This document shows, one piece after another, positions 45,545 to 54,930 of a DNA stretch of 64,000 bases. Within the stretch, counting starts at the first letter, position 1. Every line of letters begins with the position of its first letter. Where the stretch lies: assembly GCF_022637555.1 (NCBI RefSeq), contig NZ_CP093342.1, forward strand, positions 1,178,001 to 1,242,000, given 5' to 3'. Made by a program: the position numbers and the translations under genes. The notes under the pieces are model-generated. The model did not search any database. It was not told the DNA's origin and saw nothing but the letters and a program-made list of their open reading frames with translations. This stretch comes from Microbacterium sp. H1-D42. Lineage in GTDB: Bacteria > Actinomycetota > Actinomycetes > Actinomycetales > Microbacteriaceae.

Positions 45545-46769
45545 CACTCGCAGCATCAGCGAGGCGTGGCAGAGCCTGCCGACGGCCGGCGAAGTCGGTG
45601 TCGGGCTGGAGCGCTTCACCGGGCACCGGATGGAGCGCATCCTCGCGATCGTCGCGGCGATCGGATGCACGGCTCTCGGGGCGCAGGCGCTGCTGGCGGC
45701 TGTGACCGATATCAGCGTCGTCGACGCGCCGCGCGTCGCGATGATGCTGCTGGTGTTCGGGCCGCTGCTGTGGATGATCATCGCGTGCATCAGCGCGCGG
45801 TGGATCAAGTCGGCCTGCGGCACGTTCGCGATCGCCTACGTCGTCGCACTCTTCCTGTGGCCGGTCATCGTCGACCGCACGCCGGATGAGCCGGCCAGCC
45901 AGCCGTGGATCTTCTTCCTGGTCAACATCGCGGTCGTGGCGGCCCTTCTGGCCTTCCGTCCGCGACTGCAGCTGCTGTGGGCGCTCGGCCTGCCGTTCGT
46001 GTACGGATACGTGCGGCTCGTCGAGGGGGACTTCTCGCGGGAGTTCTGGATCACGACCGGTTTCGACGTGTCGTTCACGCTCATCCTCGGCATGGTGATC
46101 GTCTCGCTGGGCTGGATGTTCCGGCAGGTGGCAGCCGGTGTCGATGAGGCGCGCGACAAGGCGGTGCAGACCTATGCGGCGGCAGCCGCAGCATCCGCGT
46201 CCGAAGAGGAGCGGGTGGCGATGTCGGCGCTGATGCACGACAGCGTGCTGGCAGCGCTGATCGCCGCCGAGCGAGCGGCCTCCGAGCGGGAGCGCGATCT
46301 GGCCGTCGTGATGGCACGCGAGGCGCTGACCCGCCTGGCGAACACCGAGGCATCCATCGCGCAGGAGGGCAACGACGAGCCGATCAGTCGCGCACAGATC
46401 GTCGCCGAGCTGCGCCGCACGCTCTCCGAACAGGGTGTGGATGCCGTCGTGGAGGAGCGCGGGGCGGCGGCGCAGCTGCCGGGGCGCGTGGCGCGAGCGA
46501 TGGTGCTCGCCGCCCGCCAGGCGATCGGCAACGCCCTTGAGCATGCGGGTGGCCGCGGCCTGCACGTCATCGCGGCGTCATCGGCGACGGATCGCCTGAC
46601 CGTGACGGTGATCGACGCCGGACCGGGATTCGACCCCGAAGCCGTCGGTGAGGATCGCCTCGGCATCCGCGCATCGATCGTGGCGAGGATGGCTGCAGTG
46701 GCAGGCACGTCCGAGATCAGGTCGGATGCTGACGGCACCATCGTCGTGCTGGGCTGGGAGCCCGCGTGA
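45534..46769 (+). CDS. Membrane sensor histidine kinase
   Basis: This 411-residue kinase has six or so hydrophobic spans (about residues 38-200) without a large extracellular domain, so it probably senses membrane or intramembrane signals. After a coiled-coil stretch the phosphoacceptor box is ALMHDSVLAAL (His235), an unusual variant of the HisKA_3 motif. The ATPase domain keeps the N box (QAIGNALEHAG), G1 (DAGPGFDP) and G2 (RLGIRASI). The GTG start overlaps the regulator gene. Its cognate regulator is the protein encoded at 44882. Confidence 0.9.
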   Translation: MAADTRSISEAWQSLPTAGEVGVGLERFTGHRMERILAIVAAIGCTALGAQALLAAVTDISVVDAPRVAMMLLVFGPLLWMIIACISARWIKSACGTFAIAYVVALFLWPVIVDRTPDEPASQPWIFFLVNIAVVAALLAFRPRLQLLWALGLPFVYGYVRLVEGDFSREFWITTGFDVSFTLILGMVIVSLGWMFRQVAAGVDEARDKAVQTYAAAAAASASEEERVAMSALMHDSVLAALIAAERAASERERDLAVVMAREALTRLANTEASIAQEGNDEPISRAQIVAELRRTLSEQGVDAVVEERGAAAQLPGRVARAMVLAARQAIGNALEHAGGRGLHVIAASSATDRLTVTVIDAGPGFDPEAVGEDRLGIRASIVARMAAVAGTSEIRSDADGTIVVLGWEPA

Positions 46770-47767
46770 AGCGCACCGTACGCAGCATCACCACGGCGCT
46801 GGCACTCGGGTTCGCGCTGTACTTCGCCGCGCGCGCGATCTGGTGGATCGTGCAGCCGAGCGCTCCGCTGCTCATGGTGTCGGCCATCGGGCTGTATCTC
46901 GCCGCGACGCTGACGGTGGTGCTGGCCGGCGCGGCGCACAGCATCCGCCTGCCGGTAGGCCCGGCCATGCTCGCGCTCGGCACGAGTGTCGCGGTGCCGT
47001 CGCTGGTGAGCCTGTCGCTGGTGGCGACTGCACGCGAGGCGGGGTTCGCGACCTGGTACATCGGTGCGATCGGTCTGCTCGCCGTGGTGTGCATCGTGCG
47101 ACGCCAGCCGCTGTGCGGATGGTCGATGCTCGTGGCGCTGATCGTGTCGGCGTCGATCTACCTCGGCCTCGGAAACGCGTTCACGCTGGGACTGGTCGGC
47201 TCGATCACGTGGGTGGTGGTGGCGCAGCTGCTGGTGCTGTTCTGGGATCGCGCCGTGCGCGACACCGAGCGGCTCGCCGACATCCAGCAGGCGGTGTCGG
47301 CGTGGAACGCCACACAGGAGGTGCGGCAGCGCGAGCGGCGCGTGCGCGCGCAGCTCGCGCTCGCGGTGGCAGGGCCCGTGCTCACCCGCACTGTGGCGTC
47401 GCGGGGGGACCTGACCGAGCAGGAGCGGCTCGATGCCCGCCTGGCCGAGGGGACGCTGCGCGATGAGCTGCGCGGTGCGGTTCTGCTCAACGATGCCGTG
47501 CGGAGTGCGATCTCGGATGCCCGCCGGCGCGGCACCATGGTGACCGTGTTCGACGAGGGCGGCATGGAGGGCCTCGACGAGGCGCGGATCGAGCAGATCC
47601 GCGATGAGCTCGCTGAAGTGCTCGAGAACGCGCGGTCGAACCGGGTGATCATCCGAGCCGGTCGTGATGACACAGTGGCGGTGACCGTCGTCGGTCGTGC
47701 GGCCGGCGGTGCGCATGACGATGATGCCGTCGATCTCTGGCACGAGATCCGGCGCGTCCAGGACTGA
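46766..47767 (+). CDS. Kinase-like membrane protein without a functional ATPase core
   Basis: This 333-residue protein resembles the preceding sensor kinase in layout: about six hydrophobic spans (residues 8-165), a coiled-coil linker (about 170-225), then a soluble domain. The soluble part has no convincing phospho-His, N box, DxGxG or G2 motif; remnants such as ELAEVLENARSNRVIIRAG sit where an ATPase fold would be. It may pair with the kinase to tune it or supply a sensor surface. The GTG start overlaps the kinase stop by 4 nt, so the proteins should be made together. I know of no named family. Confidence 0.72.
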   Translation: MKRTVRSITTALALGFALYFAARAIWWIVQPSAPLLMVSAIGLYLAATLTVVLAGAAHSIRLPVGPAMLALGTSVAVPSLVSLSLVATAREAGFATWYIGAIGLLAVVCIVRRQPLCGWSMLVALIVSASIYLGLGNAFTLGLVGSITWVVVAQLLVLFWDRAVRDTERLADIQQAVSAWNATQEVRQRERRVRAQLALAVAGPVLTRTVASRGDLTEQERLDARLAEGTLRDELRGAVLLNDAVRSAISDARRRGTMVTVFDEGGMEGLDEARIEQIRDELAEVLENARSNRVIIRAGRDDTVAVTVVGRAAGGAHDDDAVDLWHEIRRVQD

Positions 47768-47771
47768 GCTG

Positions 47772-47813
47772 TTCGTCCGGGACCGAGACGTTCATTCGCC
47801 CGGGACGGAGATG
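47772..47813 (+). repeat. 19-bp imperfect direct repeat
   Basis: Copies at 47772-47790 and 47795-47813 match at 16 of 19 positions (TTCGyCCGGGACsGAGAyG). The function is unknown. Confidence 0.6.
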
Positions 47814-47846
47814 GGCGAGGGGCGGCGAAGCCGCCCGCCCCTCGCC
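47814..47846 (+). terminator. GC-rich hairpin after the two-component operon
   Basis: GGCGAGGGGC pairs with GCCCCTCGCC around an inner GGC-GAA-GCC hairpin with a 4-nt bulge. There is no U-tract. It lies 46 nt after the stop at 47767. Confidence 0.5.
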
Positions 47847-48111
47847 AGTGCGGAACAGCTACCCGAAAACTGTCCCGCTTGGGGGCGCATTGCGTCTGTC
47901 TACCCTGGGACAGAGCAACCGCCTAACGCGAAGCGTTGATATAAGTTTCCCGCGTAGATCGGTGTCTGTCTGTAGGTATTTTGGGGGACAAATTCACCTT
48001 TTTTCGGCCGAAATGACCGTTCTTGCCCCGCAATTGCTCGACTTTCAGAGAAGTCGCATTCGACCTTTGGCCAGGTCGTCGGTCCGCTGCTCGAAGCCGC
48101 AAGCCGCTCGG

Positions 48112-48330
48112 TCAGCCGGAGTACCGACCCCAGGGGATGTCCCGACGAAGGGGTGCCCGCAGGCCGCGTCGAGTGCGCTGCCACGCCGAGACGTGCGGCA
48201 CCTCGGCGACAGCCTCGCTCCTCTCTCGAGCGTGCGCGTCGCTTACGACCGCGATGAGGGCGGCGAGTTCCTCTGCCGTGGGGGTCCCGCGAACGATCTC
48301 GATCGTGGCGGGCTGCTCTTCCTCGGTCAC
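48112..48330 (-). CDS. accE: Acyl-CoA carboxylase epsilon subunit
   Basis: This 72-residue small protein opens [24 protein letters not shown], the typical AccE core, and ends in a basic, Trp-containing tail (SAWQRTRRG, then [10 protein letters not shown]). AccE stabilises the actinobacterial alpha-beta carboxylase complex. The GTG start overlaps the beta-subunit stop by 4 nt (GTGA), which supports both the start and the function. Confidence 0.9.
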   Translation of the reverse strand: MTEEEQPATIEIVRGTPTAEELAALIAVVSDAHARERSEAVAEVPHVSAWQRTRRGLRAPLRRDIPWGRYSG

Positions 48331-49916
48331 AGCGGGATGTTCCCGTGCTTCTTGGGTGGCAGCTCAGCGCGCTTGCCCCGCAGTGAGCGCAGCGCCTTGG
48401 CGATCGTGACGCGAGTGGCGGCCGGTTCGATGACGCCATCGATCTCGCCGCGCTCCGCGGCAAGGAACGGCGAGGTCACGCTGTACGTGTACTCATTGGC
48501 GAGGCGCGTGCGAACGGCCGCGACGTCCTCGCCGTTCTCCTCGGCCTTCTTGATCTCGTTGCGGTACAGGATGTTCACGGCACCCTGGCCGCCCATCACC
48601 GCGATCTCGGCGGTGGGCCAGGCGATGTTGACGTCGGCGCCGAGCTGCTTCGAGCCCATCACGATGTACGCGCCGCCGTAGGCCTTGCGCAGGATGACGG
48701 TGACGAGTGGCACGGTGGCCTCGGCGTAGGCATAGATGAGCTTCGCGCCACGGCGGATGACGCCCGTCCATTCCTGGTCGGTGCCGGGCAGATAGCCCGG
48801 CACGTCGACGAGAGTGACGATCGGGATCGAGAACGAGTCGCAGAAGCGCACGAAGCGGCTGGCCTTCTCGCCGGCCTCGATGTTCAGCGTTCCCGCCATC
48901 TGGGAGGGCTGGTTGGCGATGATGCCGACCGAGCGGCCCTCGACCCGACCGAAGCCGATCAGGATGTTCGGAGCGAACAGCGGCTGCACCTCGAGGAACT
49001 CGCCGCCGTCGACGACGTGCTCGATGACCGTGTGCATGTCGTACGGCTGGTTGGGGGAGTCGGGGATGATCGTGTTGAGCACATGATCGGCGTCCGTCGT
49101 CTCGAACTCGAACGCCGAGTCGTACGAGGGCACCTCTGCCATGTTGTTGTCGGGCAGGTAACTCAGCAGCGTGCGAACGTAGTCGAGGGCATCGTCCTCA
49201 TCTTCGGCGAGGTAGTGCGAGACGCCGGAGCGGGTGTTGTGCGTGTACGCGCCGCCGAGCTCCTCCATGCCGACGTCCTCACCGGTGACGGTCTTGATGA
49301 CATCGGGACCGGTGACGAACATCTGACTGGTCTTGTCGACCATGATGACGAAGTCGGTCAGCGCCGGGCCATACACGGCGCCGCCGGCGGCCGGGCCCAT
49401 GATGATGGAGATCTGCGGGATGACACCCGACGAGCGGGTGTTGTGGCGGAAGATCTCGCCGTACTTGCTCAGCGCGAGCACACCCTCCTGGATGCGGGCG
49501 CCGCCCGAGTCGAGGATGCCGATGATGGGCATGCCGCCCTGCAGGGCGTACTCCATGACCTTGATGATCTTGTCGCCGGCGACCTCGCCGAGCGAGCCGC
49601 CGAAGGTGGTGAAGTCCTGCGAGTAGACGGCGACTGTGCGCCCGTGGATGGTGGCGACGCCGGTGACGACCGAGTCGCCGTACGGGCGGTTGCGGTCCAT
49701 GCCGAAGGACGTCGTGCGGTGGCGGACGTACTCATCGAACTCGACGAAGCTGCCGGTGTCGACGAGCATCTCGATGCGCTCGCGCGCGGTCATCTTGCCC
49801 TTGGCGTGCTGCTTCTGCTGGGCGATCTTCTCGGGCTCGACGACAGCTTCATTGAAGCGGGCGCGGAGATCCGCGATCTTGGCGGCTGTGGTCGAGAGGT
49901 CAGGCGTTTCCGTCAC
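48327..49916 (-). CDS. Acyl-CoA carboxylase beta subunit (carboxyltransferase, AccD5/PccB type)
   Basis: This 529-residue carboxyltransferase moves the carboxyl group from biotin to acetyl- or propionyl-CoA. Both crotonase-fold halves are present. The N-terminal half has [29 protein letters not shown] and [17 protein letters not shown]. The C-terminal half has the oxyanion region [13 protein letters not shown] and [19 protein letters not shown] set the start at the GTG at 49916, which follows TAGTGT by 7 nt; the longer frame to 49979 would place the promoter inside the gene. The epsilon subunit gene overlaps its end. Confidence 0.95.
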   Translation of the reverse strand: MTETPDLSTTAAKIADLRARFNEAVVEPEKIAQQKQHAKGKMTARERIEMLVDTGSFVEFDEYVRHRTTSFGMDRNRPYGDSVVTGVATIHGRTVAVYSQDFTTFGGSLGEVAGDKIIKVMEYALQGGMPIIGILDSGGARIQEGVLALSKYGEIFRHNTRSSGVIPQISIIMGPAAGGAVYGPALTDFVIMVDKTSQMFVTGPDVIKTVTGEDVGMEELGGAYTHNTRSGVSHYLAEDEDDALDYVRTLLSYLPDNNMAEVPSYDSAFEFETTDADHVLNTIIPDSPNQPYDMHTVIEHVVDGGEFLEVQPLFAPNILIGFGRVEGRSVGIIANQPSQMAGTLNIEAGEKASRFVRFCDSFSIPIVTLVDVPGYLPGTDQEWTGVIRRGAKLIYAYAEATVPLVTVILRKAYGGAYIVMGSKQLGADVNIAWPTAEIAVMGGQGAVNILYRNEIKKAEENGEDVAAVRTRLANEYTYSVTSPFLAAERGEIDGVIEPAATRVTIAKALRSLRGKRAELPPKKHGNIPL

Positions 49917-49923
49917 GGATTCC

Positions 49924-49929
49924 ACACTA
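49924..49929 (-). promoter_or_regulatory. -10 element TAGTGT of the carboxylase beta/epsilon operon
   Basis: It ends 7 nt before the GTG at 49916. Confidence 0.5.
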
Positions 49930-50016
49930 GCGCCGGGGTGCGCCGCGCCGTTGGATGCTCGGCACAACGGGGACGCCATTCCTTTGGCCGTTCCCTGTGC
50001 TCGCGGTGGCTGTGCG

Positions 50017-50022
50017 TAGGCT
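50017..50022 (+). promoter_or_regulatory. -10 element TAGGCT of the nucleoside hydrolase gene
   Basis: It ends 7 nt before the ATG at 50030. Confidence 0.55.
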
Positions 50023-50029
50023 CGTCTGC

Positions 50030-50992
50030 ATGCCCACCCCTGTGATCATGGATGTCGACACCGGCATCGACGATGCCCTCGCTCTGCTGTTCGCCGTCGC
50101 GCATCCGGAGATCGATGTTCTGGGAGTGACGTGCGTGGCCGGCAACGCCGGGCTCGAGCAGGTCGTCGACAACACGCTGCGCATCCTCGACCTGGCCGGC
50201 GCCGCGGATGTACCGGTTGCGGCCGGCGCCGCGCGCCCATTGATCGCACCCGCGCGGTCGGCGTCGCACGTGCACGGTGCCGACGGACTCGGCGGCGTCG
50301 CCCTGCCCGCGACGACCCGGCAGGCGTCCTCGGAGTCGGCGGTTGCGCTGATGCGGCGGCTGATCATGCAGCATCCGACGCGGGTGACGCTGGTCGCGCT
50401 CGCGCCGCAGACCAACCTGGCGCTGCTGCTGCGCACCCACCCCGAGGTGGCGGAGCGGATCGAGCGGATCGTCTTCATGGGGGGATCCGCGAGCGTGGGC
50501 AACGCGACGGCCGTGGCCGAGTTCAACGTCTGGCACGATCCTGAGGCGGCGGCGATCGTGTCGGATGCCGGAGTGCCGACCACCATGTACGGACTCGACG
50601 TGTTCAACGTCGTCGCCGTGCCGTTCGATCGGGCAGCGTCCCTGGCGACCGGCTCGCACCGCGTGGGCCGGGTCGTGGGCGAGCTGCTGAGCCATCGAGT
50701 CGCGCTGAGCGAGGACGAGTCGCTGCAGTACACCGGGTTCATCGGCGACGCGGGTGCGGTGTGCGCGATTGTCGCGCCCCACCTGGTGCGCTTCGAGAGT
50801 CTGCCCGTGCGGGTCGAGCTCGCCGGCTTCAGCCGCGGTCAGACGATCGTGGATCGTCGGCCGTACGCCGGTGAGGACAAGCTGCATGGTCTGAGCGATG
50901 AGTGGTCGCGCTCCGAGGTGGCGCTCGGTATCGATGCGGATGCTGTCGCAGAGCTGTTCCTGGAGACGGTGCTGCAGCTGCCGAGGGACTGA
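50030..50992 (+). CDS. Inosine/uridine-preferring nucleoside hydrolase
   Basis: This 320-residue enzyme hydrolyses ribonucleosides to base plus ribose. The calcium-binding signature [13 protein letters not shown] lies at residues 7-19, [13 protein letters not shown] is the conserved Asn/Asp substrate motif, and TMYGLDV follows. It provides an alternative to the phosphorolytic routes encoded elsewhere in the window. It diverges from the carboxylase beta gene. Confidence 0.94.
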   Translation: MPTPVIMDVDTGIDDALALLFAVAHPEIDVLGVTCVAGNAGLEQVVDNTLRILDLAGAADVPVAAGAARPLIAPARSASHVHGADGLGGVALPATTRQASSESAVALMRRLIMQHPTRVTLVALAPQTNLALLLRTHPEVAERIERIVFMGGSASVGNATAVAEFNVWHDPEAAAIVSDAGVPTTMYGLDVFNVVAVPFDRAASLATGSHRVGRVVGELLSHRVALSEDESLQYTGFIGDAGAVCAIVAPHLVRFESLPVRVELAGFSRGQTIVDRRPYAGEDKLHGLSDEWSRSEVALGIDADAVAELFLETVLQLPRD

Positions 50993-51004
50993 CCCTGCCG
51001 GGAA

Positions 51005-51865
51005 TCAGCCGATCGGGGTCGTCGTGTCGATGGCTTCTCGAAGAGGTTTGCGCATCGCGGCCCAGTAGCGGGTCGGTGTGACGCGTGTCAGCACGTCGAC
51101 GAGCCGGGCCTCCCGCCCGACCATGGTGCGTTGCCGCCGGCGCACGGTCGCCTCGACGATGCGCTCTGCGGCATCCGTCGGCTCCGTGCGGTACATCGCG
51201 GCCTGAGCATCCGCGGCGCGCTGCGCCACGGCGGGGTCGAGGGCGGCGGCGTAGCGCCCGTGCAGGATGATTCCGGTCCTGACTCCGGCCGGGTAGACCG
51301 CGCCGACCGTCACGCTCGTGCCTTCCAGTTCGTGGCGCAGTGCTTCGCTGAAACCGCGCACCGCGAATTTGCTCATCGCGTACGGGATGCGCCCGGCCGG
51401 TGCCCCGAGTCCGTAGAGCGAGACGAGGTGGGTGATGTGTGCCTGCTGCGCTCGCCGCAGCGCGGGCAGCAGCGCCTGAGTGATGTTCACGGTGCCCCAC
51501 AGATTGACGTCCATGAGCCAGCGCATCTCATCCATCGTGAGCTGATCGATGTTGCCGAGCATGGAAGAACCAGCACACGTGATGAGCGACCGCACCTCGG
51601 GGTGCTGCGCCTCGATCTCGCCGGCGAGTGCGCGTACGGCGGCATCGTCGGCGAGATCAATCACGTGGGTGGTGTGGCCTGTGCCGTTCAGATCGGCGAC
51701 GAGCGCGGCGAGGCCCTCGCCATTGCGGTCCAGCAGGGCCAGGCGTGCGCCGCGGCGAGCCAGCGATCGTGCGACCTCGGCGCCCATGCCGCTGGCCGCC
51801 CCGGTGATGACGCAGGTTGCGCCCTGCACGTCCAGTCGTGCTCGTGCCACAAGGCGTCCCTTCAT
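51005..51865 (-). CDS. Short-chain dehydrogenase/reductase
   Basis: This 286-residue classical SDR binds NAD(P) through VITGAASGMGAEVA (from residue 18), with structural CAGSS, catalytic Ser in LVSLYG and the Tyr/Lys pair in PYAMSK. The C-terminal part (EPTDAAERIVEATVRRRQRTMVG) is typical of actinobacterial SDRs that act on lipids or sterol-like alcohols, but the substrate is open. The start may be the ATG at 51865, or the GTG at 51850, which has GAAGGG 7 nt upstream. It converges with the nucleoside hydrolase gene. Confidence 0.87.
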   Translation of the reverse strand: MKGRLVARARLDVQGATCVITGAASGMGAEVARSLARRGARLALLDRNGEGLAALVADLNGTGHTTHVIDLADDAAVRALAGEIEAQHPEVRSLITCAGSSMLGNIDQLTMDEMRWLMDVNLWGTVNITQALLPALRRAQQAHITHLVSLYGLGAPAGRIPYAMSKFAVRGFSEALRHELEGTSVTVGAVYPAGVRTGIILHGRYAAALDPAVAQRAADAQAAMYRTEPTDAAERIVEATVRRRQRTMVGREARLVDVLTRVTPTRYWAAMRKPLREAIDTTTPIG

Positions 51866-52050
51866 CGTTGAAGCGCCCGGATGTCGGGTGTCACACCACA
51901 CTAGGGGGCGCCACGAGGTGGAGCGTCCCGCGGGGTCCTCGGGACGGCGAGAGGGGGCGGCGATGTGGGGTTGAGCTTCTTTCAGAAAGTTTCTCTGATC
52001 AGCCGGATTCTGCCCTGTCAATGTCGGTGGCCCCGTGTTGAATAGTGGGT

Positions 52051-53553
52051 ATGAACAGCACCGCAGCCATTCTCGATCGGGTCGTCGCCGACCTCGATCA
52101 GCTGCTCGGTACGGACGCTCTTGCGGTTCTCACGGATGCCGAGCGGATGGTGGTGCTGACCCGGGCCGGGGATGCGTTGCGGCGGGTGGAGGCTGTGGTC
52201 GTCGAGACCGTGGCGACCTCGGATCCGGTGGGGCTTGCGAATGGTGTCGGATGCCGGAGCATGAACGAACTGCTCCAGCGCACCCTGCGGGTGGATGCCC
52301 GTGCGGCGGCGCAAGTGGTGCGGGCCAGCCGGGTCGTGCATCGTGAGGCCGAGCTGACGTCAGGGACGTGGTTGCCGGCACGGTGGCCGGACCTGCGGCA
52401 GGCGATGCTGGACGGGGCGATCGGCGTGACCGGGCTGTTGGCCGCGACCGGCCCGGTCGAATCCGCTGGCGACCGGATCGGCGCCGCGGACCGGTGGAAG
52501 GCCGACGCGGTGCTCGCGGAGGTGGTGCGCGGGTACACGGCCACGGAGGGCGCGGATGCAGACGGTGGAGATACGGATGCCGATGATGGGGCGGATGCCG
52601 ATGACGCGGCGCAGCGGGACAGGGTGCCCCCGGCGACGCCGGAGGATGTGAAGGCGATCGCGCATGCGATCGCTCTGCGGCTGGACCCTGATGGCGCGGA
52701 GCCGACCGAGCAGCGGGCGATGACGCGTCGGTTCCTGTCGATCGGGCGGATGCAGGATGGGGTGTATCCACTGCGGGGGAACCTGCTGCCCGAGACCTAC
52801 GCGCAGTTGCAGCTGCTGCTGGATGCGCAGCTGAACCCGAAGACCGACGGGCCACCCGTTCCGGAAGGTGTCACCTTCCGCCCATCCGACGAGGAAGACG
52901 ACCACCGCGCCGACGATGCTGACGACGACGGGGACAACGCCGGTGACGGGGACCCGTTCAACACCGACCCGCGCAGCGTGCTCGACACGCGTACACGGGG
53001 GCAGAAGCAGCACGACGCCCTCGCCGCGGCCCTGGGCATCGCGGCCCGGCATGCGGATATGCCGTCGCTGGGCGGTGCGGCGCCGACGCTGGTGGTGCAC
53101 CTGGATTCCGCCGACAGCTCCTGGGCCACCATCCCCGGCGTCGAAGCCCCGGTGCACGCGGCCGCCGCCCGGCACACCGGGTGCACGGGGGCGATCCAGC
53201 GGGTGTTCACCGAGCAGGGCCGGATCGTGGGGATCACGGTCACCGACCGGATCTTCACCGTCCACCAGCGCCGGGCGATCACCCTGCGCGACAGGGAGTG
53301 TCTGATCCCCGGGTGTCACGTTCCCGCCACGTGGTGTGAGATTCACCACGTCACCGAATGGGCCAACGGTGGACCGACCAGCACCGACAACGGCGTCCCG
53401 TTGTGCTGGTGGCACCACCGCTCCCTGGAGTACTCCGGGTGGGAGATCCGCATGAACCACGGACTCCCCGAAATCCGCGGCCCCGCATGGTGGGACCCCG
53501 AACACCACTGGCGCATCCCACGCCTCTCACTGCCGGAGTTCGCCTACACGTAG
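52051..53553 (+). CDS. DUF222 / HNH endonuclease domain protein
   Basis: This 500-residue protein belongs to the actinobacterial 13E12-repeat group. Residues 1-250 form the helical DUF222 region, interrupted by an acidic Asp/Ala-rich insert at about 168-190; a second acidic linker lies near 280-310. The C-terminal HNH nuclease has LRDRECLIPGCHVPATWCEIHH, with zinc cysteines and the catalytic His pair, then DNGVPLCWWHH. Genomes often carry many copies; their role (selfish element, defence or other) is unclear. I used the ATG at 52051. Confidence 0.88.
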   Translation: MNSTAAILDRVVADLDQLLGTDALAVLTDAERMVVLTRAGDALRRVEAVVVETVATSDPVGLANGVGCRSMNELLQRTLRVDARAAAQVVRASRVVHREAELTSGTWLPARWPDLRQAMLDGAIGVTGLLAATGPVESAGDRIGAADRWKADAVLAEVVRGYTATEGADADGGDTDADDGADADDAAQRDRVPPATPEDVKAIAHAIALRLDPDGAEPTEQRAMTRRFLSIGRMQDGVYPLRGNLLPETYAQLQLLLDAQLNPKTDGPPVPEGVTFRPSDEEDDHRADDADDDGDNAGDGDPFNTDPRSVLDTRTRGQKQHDALAAALGIAARHADMPSLGGAAPTLVVHLDSADSSWATIPGVEAPVHAAAARHTGCTGAIQRVFTEQGRIVGITVTDRIFTVHQRRAITLRDRECLIPGCHVPATWCEIHHVTEWANGGPTSTDNGVPLCWWHHRSLEYSGWEIRMNHGLPEIRGPAWWDPEHHWRIPRLSLPEFAYT

Positions 53554-53631
53554 CGGCGAATCCGGGGTGGACACCGGGCTGGCATCGTCCTCTGTGCTGT
53601 CCTCACTTGGAGACGCCTGACCGTGCCGGTC

Positions 53632-54507
53632 CTAGAGCGGGCTGGCCAGCACCTCGTCGAGCACGCGCCAGCTGTCGTCATCTCCCGATCCGGACCCATC
53701 GGCAAGGGTTACCAGCGCTTTCCATAGGGCCCATCCTCGAGCGCGCCGCCACGTAGCGACATCGAGGCCGACAGCGTCGCGGAACGCATCACGCGCTTCC
53801 CCCTCGAAGTACGTCCACGCCATGACGAGGTCGCAGGCAGGATCACCGACCCCGCAGGTGCCGAAGTCGATCATCGCCGACAGGCGGCCGTCGCTGACGA
53901 GGAGGTTGCCGACAGCAACGTCGCCGTGGAACCAGACGGGCGCAGAATCCCAGGCGCTGGTCGTCGCGGCGAGCCAGACACTCCGGCAGCGATCCGTATC
54001 CACTTTGCCATGCAGATGGTCAAGCGCGGCTTGAACTTCCTCGCTGTACGCGCTCGGATGTGAACCTCGGTAGAACGAGTGCCTGCCGGCCGCGGTACCC
54101 GCGTCGATGGGGAGCGACATCAAAGCGCGCAGGAGGCTCCCGAGATCGATGCCGAGTCGGACGCGGTCGAGCCCAGCTGATTCGTCGACGGTGTCGCCGG
54201 CCAGCCAACGGCGGATGGACCACGGAAACGGGCAACGCGGGCCAGGGGCCCCAAGCGCCACCACTGATGGGACAGAGACGGGGAGCCTTCCGTCAAAAAA
54301 ATCGAGCGCTCTGCTCTCCTTCTGGACCCCCGCAGCATATGACTCCGCACTGGGGAGCCGAACCGACAAGTCGTCACCCAGACGAAATGTTCTGTTGTCC
54401 CATCCTTGACGCGCCACCGCGCGAACGGGCATGCCCGCCCAGCGGGGAAACTGTTCTTCGACGAGCTCTGCCACGACGCGCTCGTCGATATCGACGGGTC
54501 GACTCAC
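53632..54507 (-). CDS. Aminoglycoside phosphotransferase-like kinase
   Basis: This 291-residue protein of the APH/choline kinase fold has a WDNRTFRLGDDLSVRLPS glycine-poor N-lobe, the catalytic motif WFHGDVAVGNLLV and the metal-binding IDFGTCGVGDPACDL. Members may inactivate aminoglycosides or phosphorylate small metabolites such as homoserine, choline or macrolides; activity cannot be read from sequence. The GTG at 54507 has GGGAG 9 nt upstream and fits the domain boundary better than the ATG at 54567. The segment near 54240-54420 is lower in GC and uses less favoured codons than the neighbours, hinting at transfer. Confidence 0.85.
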   Translation of the reverse strand: MSRPVDIDERVVAELVEEQFPRWAGMPVRAVARQGWDNRTFRLGDDLSVRLPSAESYAAGVQKESRALDFFDGRLPVSVPSVVALGAPGPRCPFPWSIRRWLAGDTVDESAGLDRVRLGIDLGSLLRALMSLPIDAGTAAGRHSFYRGSHPSAYSEEVQAALDHLHGKVDTDRCRSVWLAATTSAWDSAPVWFHGDVAVGNLLVSDGRLSAMIDFGTCGVGDPACDLVMAWTYFEGEARDAFRDAVGLDVATWRRARGWALWKALVTLADGSGSGDDDSWRVLDEVLASPL

Positions 54508-54618
54508 CTCTCGATACTCCCAGACGACACGCGCGAACTGCATCCCGGCAATGCAATGGGCAGGCACACCCGAGCAATTCCTCCGTGGAGTGCCCGGCTC
54601 CGCGCTGACGATGACCCC

Positions 54619-54924
54619 TCACACCACGAACCTCCACACGTACTCGAGCCCGTCAGCCTGACGGAACCACGCGACCGTCACCACGACCTCATCCGGGTCC
54701 GAAGCGCACAGACACAACTCCATCGTTTCGGCCGGCAGCACCTGACCCCACAGATCCACCACCCTCTGGTCGTCGATGTCATCGCGGAACACCCGTACGA
54801 AATCGACAGGCTCACGACCCGCGTTCATCACGATCGGATGCTCGCGGTCACTGCGTGTGATCACCCACGGCACGCAGTAGGCCACGGGTCGGGCGGGCTG
54901 AGGGGGATCGATGGGATGCAGCAT
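54619..54924 (-). CDS. 101-aa protein of unknown function
   Basis: I do not recognise this protein. It is soluble, acidic and has no signal or membrane segment. Visible elements are a Pro-rich start (DPPQPARPV), YCVPWVITRSD, an acidic middle DDIDDQRVVD and ELCLCASDPDEVVVTVAWFRQAD near the end. The predicted beta-strand pattern suggests a small sandwich or binding domain. TAGCGT ends 6 nt before the ATG, in line with other promoters here, which is the main support for the gene being real. Confidence 0.68.
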   Translation of the reverse strand: MLHPIDPPQPARPVAYCVPWVITRSDREHPIVMNAGREPVDFVRVFRDDIDDQRVVDLWGQVLPAETMELCLCASDPDEVVVTVAWFRQADGLEYVWRFVV

Positions 54925-54930
54925 CCCGTC

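Larger units (their letters stand above)
47768..48111. other. 344-bp gene-free region with repeats between convergent operons
   Basis: No convincing gene is visible. The left part has a direct repeat and a GC-rich hairpin. The middle (about 47860-48030) is noticeably poorer in GC than the rest of the window, with AT-rich runs (GATATAAG, TATTTTGG, CCTTTTTTCGG). It contains inverted arms CTGTCCC (47870-47876) and GGGACAG (47907-47913), a small hairpin AACGC-GAA-GCGTT (47925-47937) and the palindrome TTTCGGCCGAAA (48002-48013). It could hold a small RNA, a decayed gene or only terminator DNA. Confidence 0.5.

Noticed and set aside
47925..47964. A sigma70-like promoter TTGATA ... TAGATC in the gene-free region
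   Set aside because: The spacer would be only 13 nt and no frame follows, so I do not call it.
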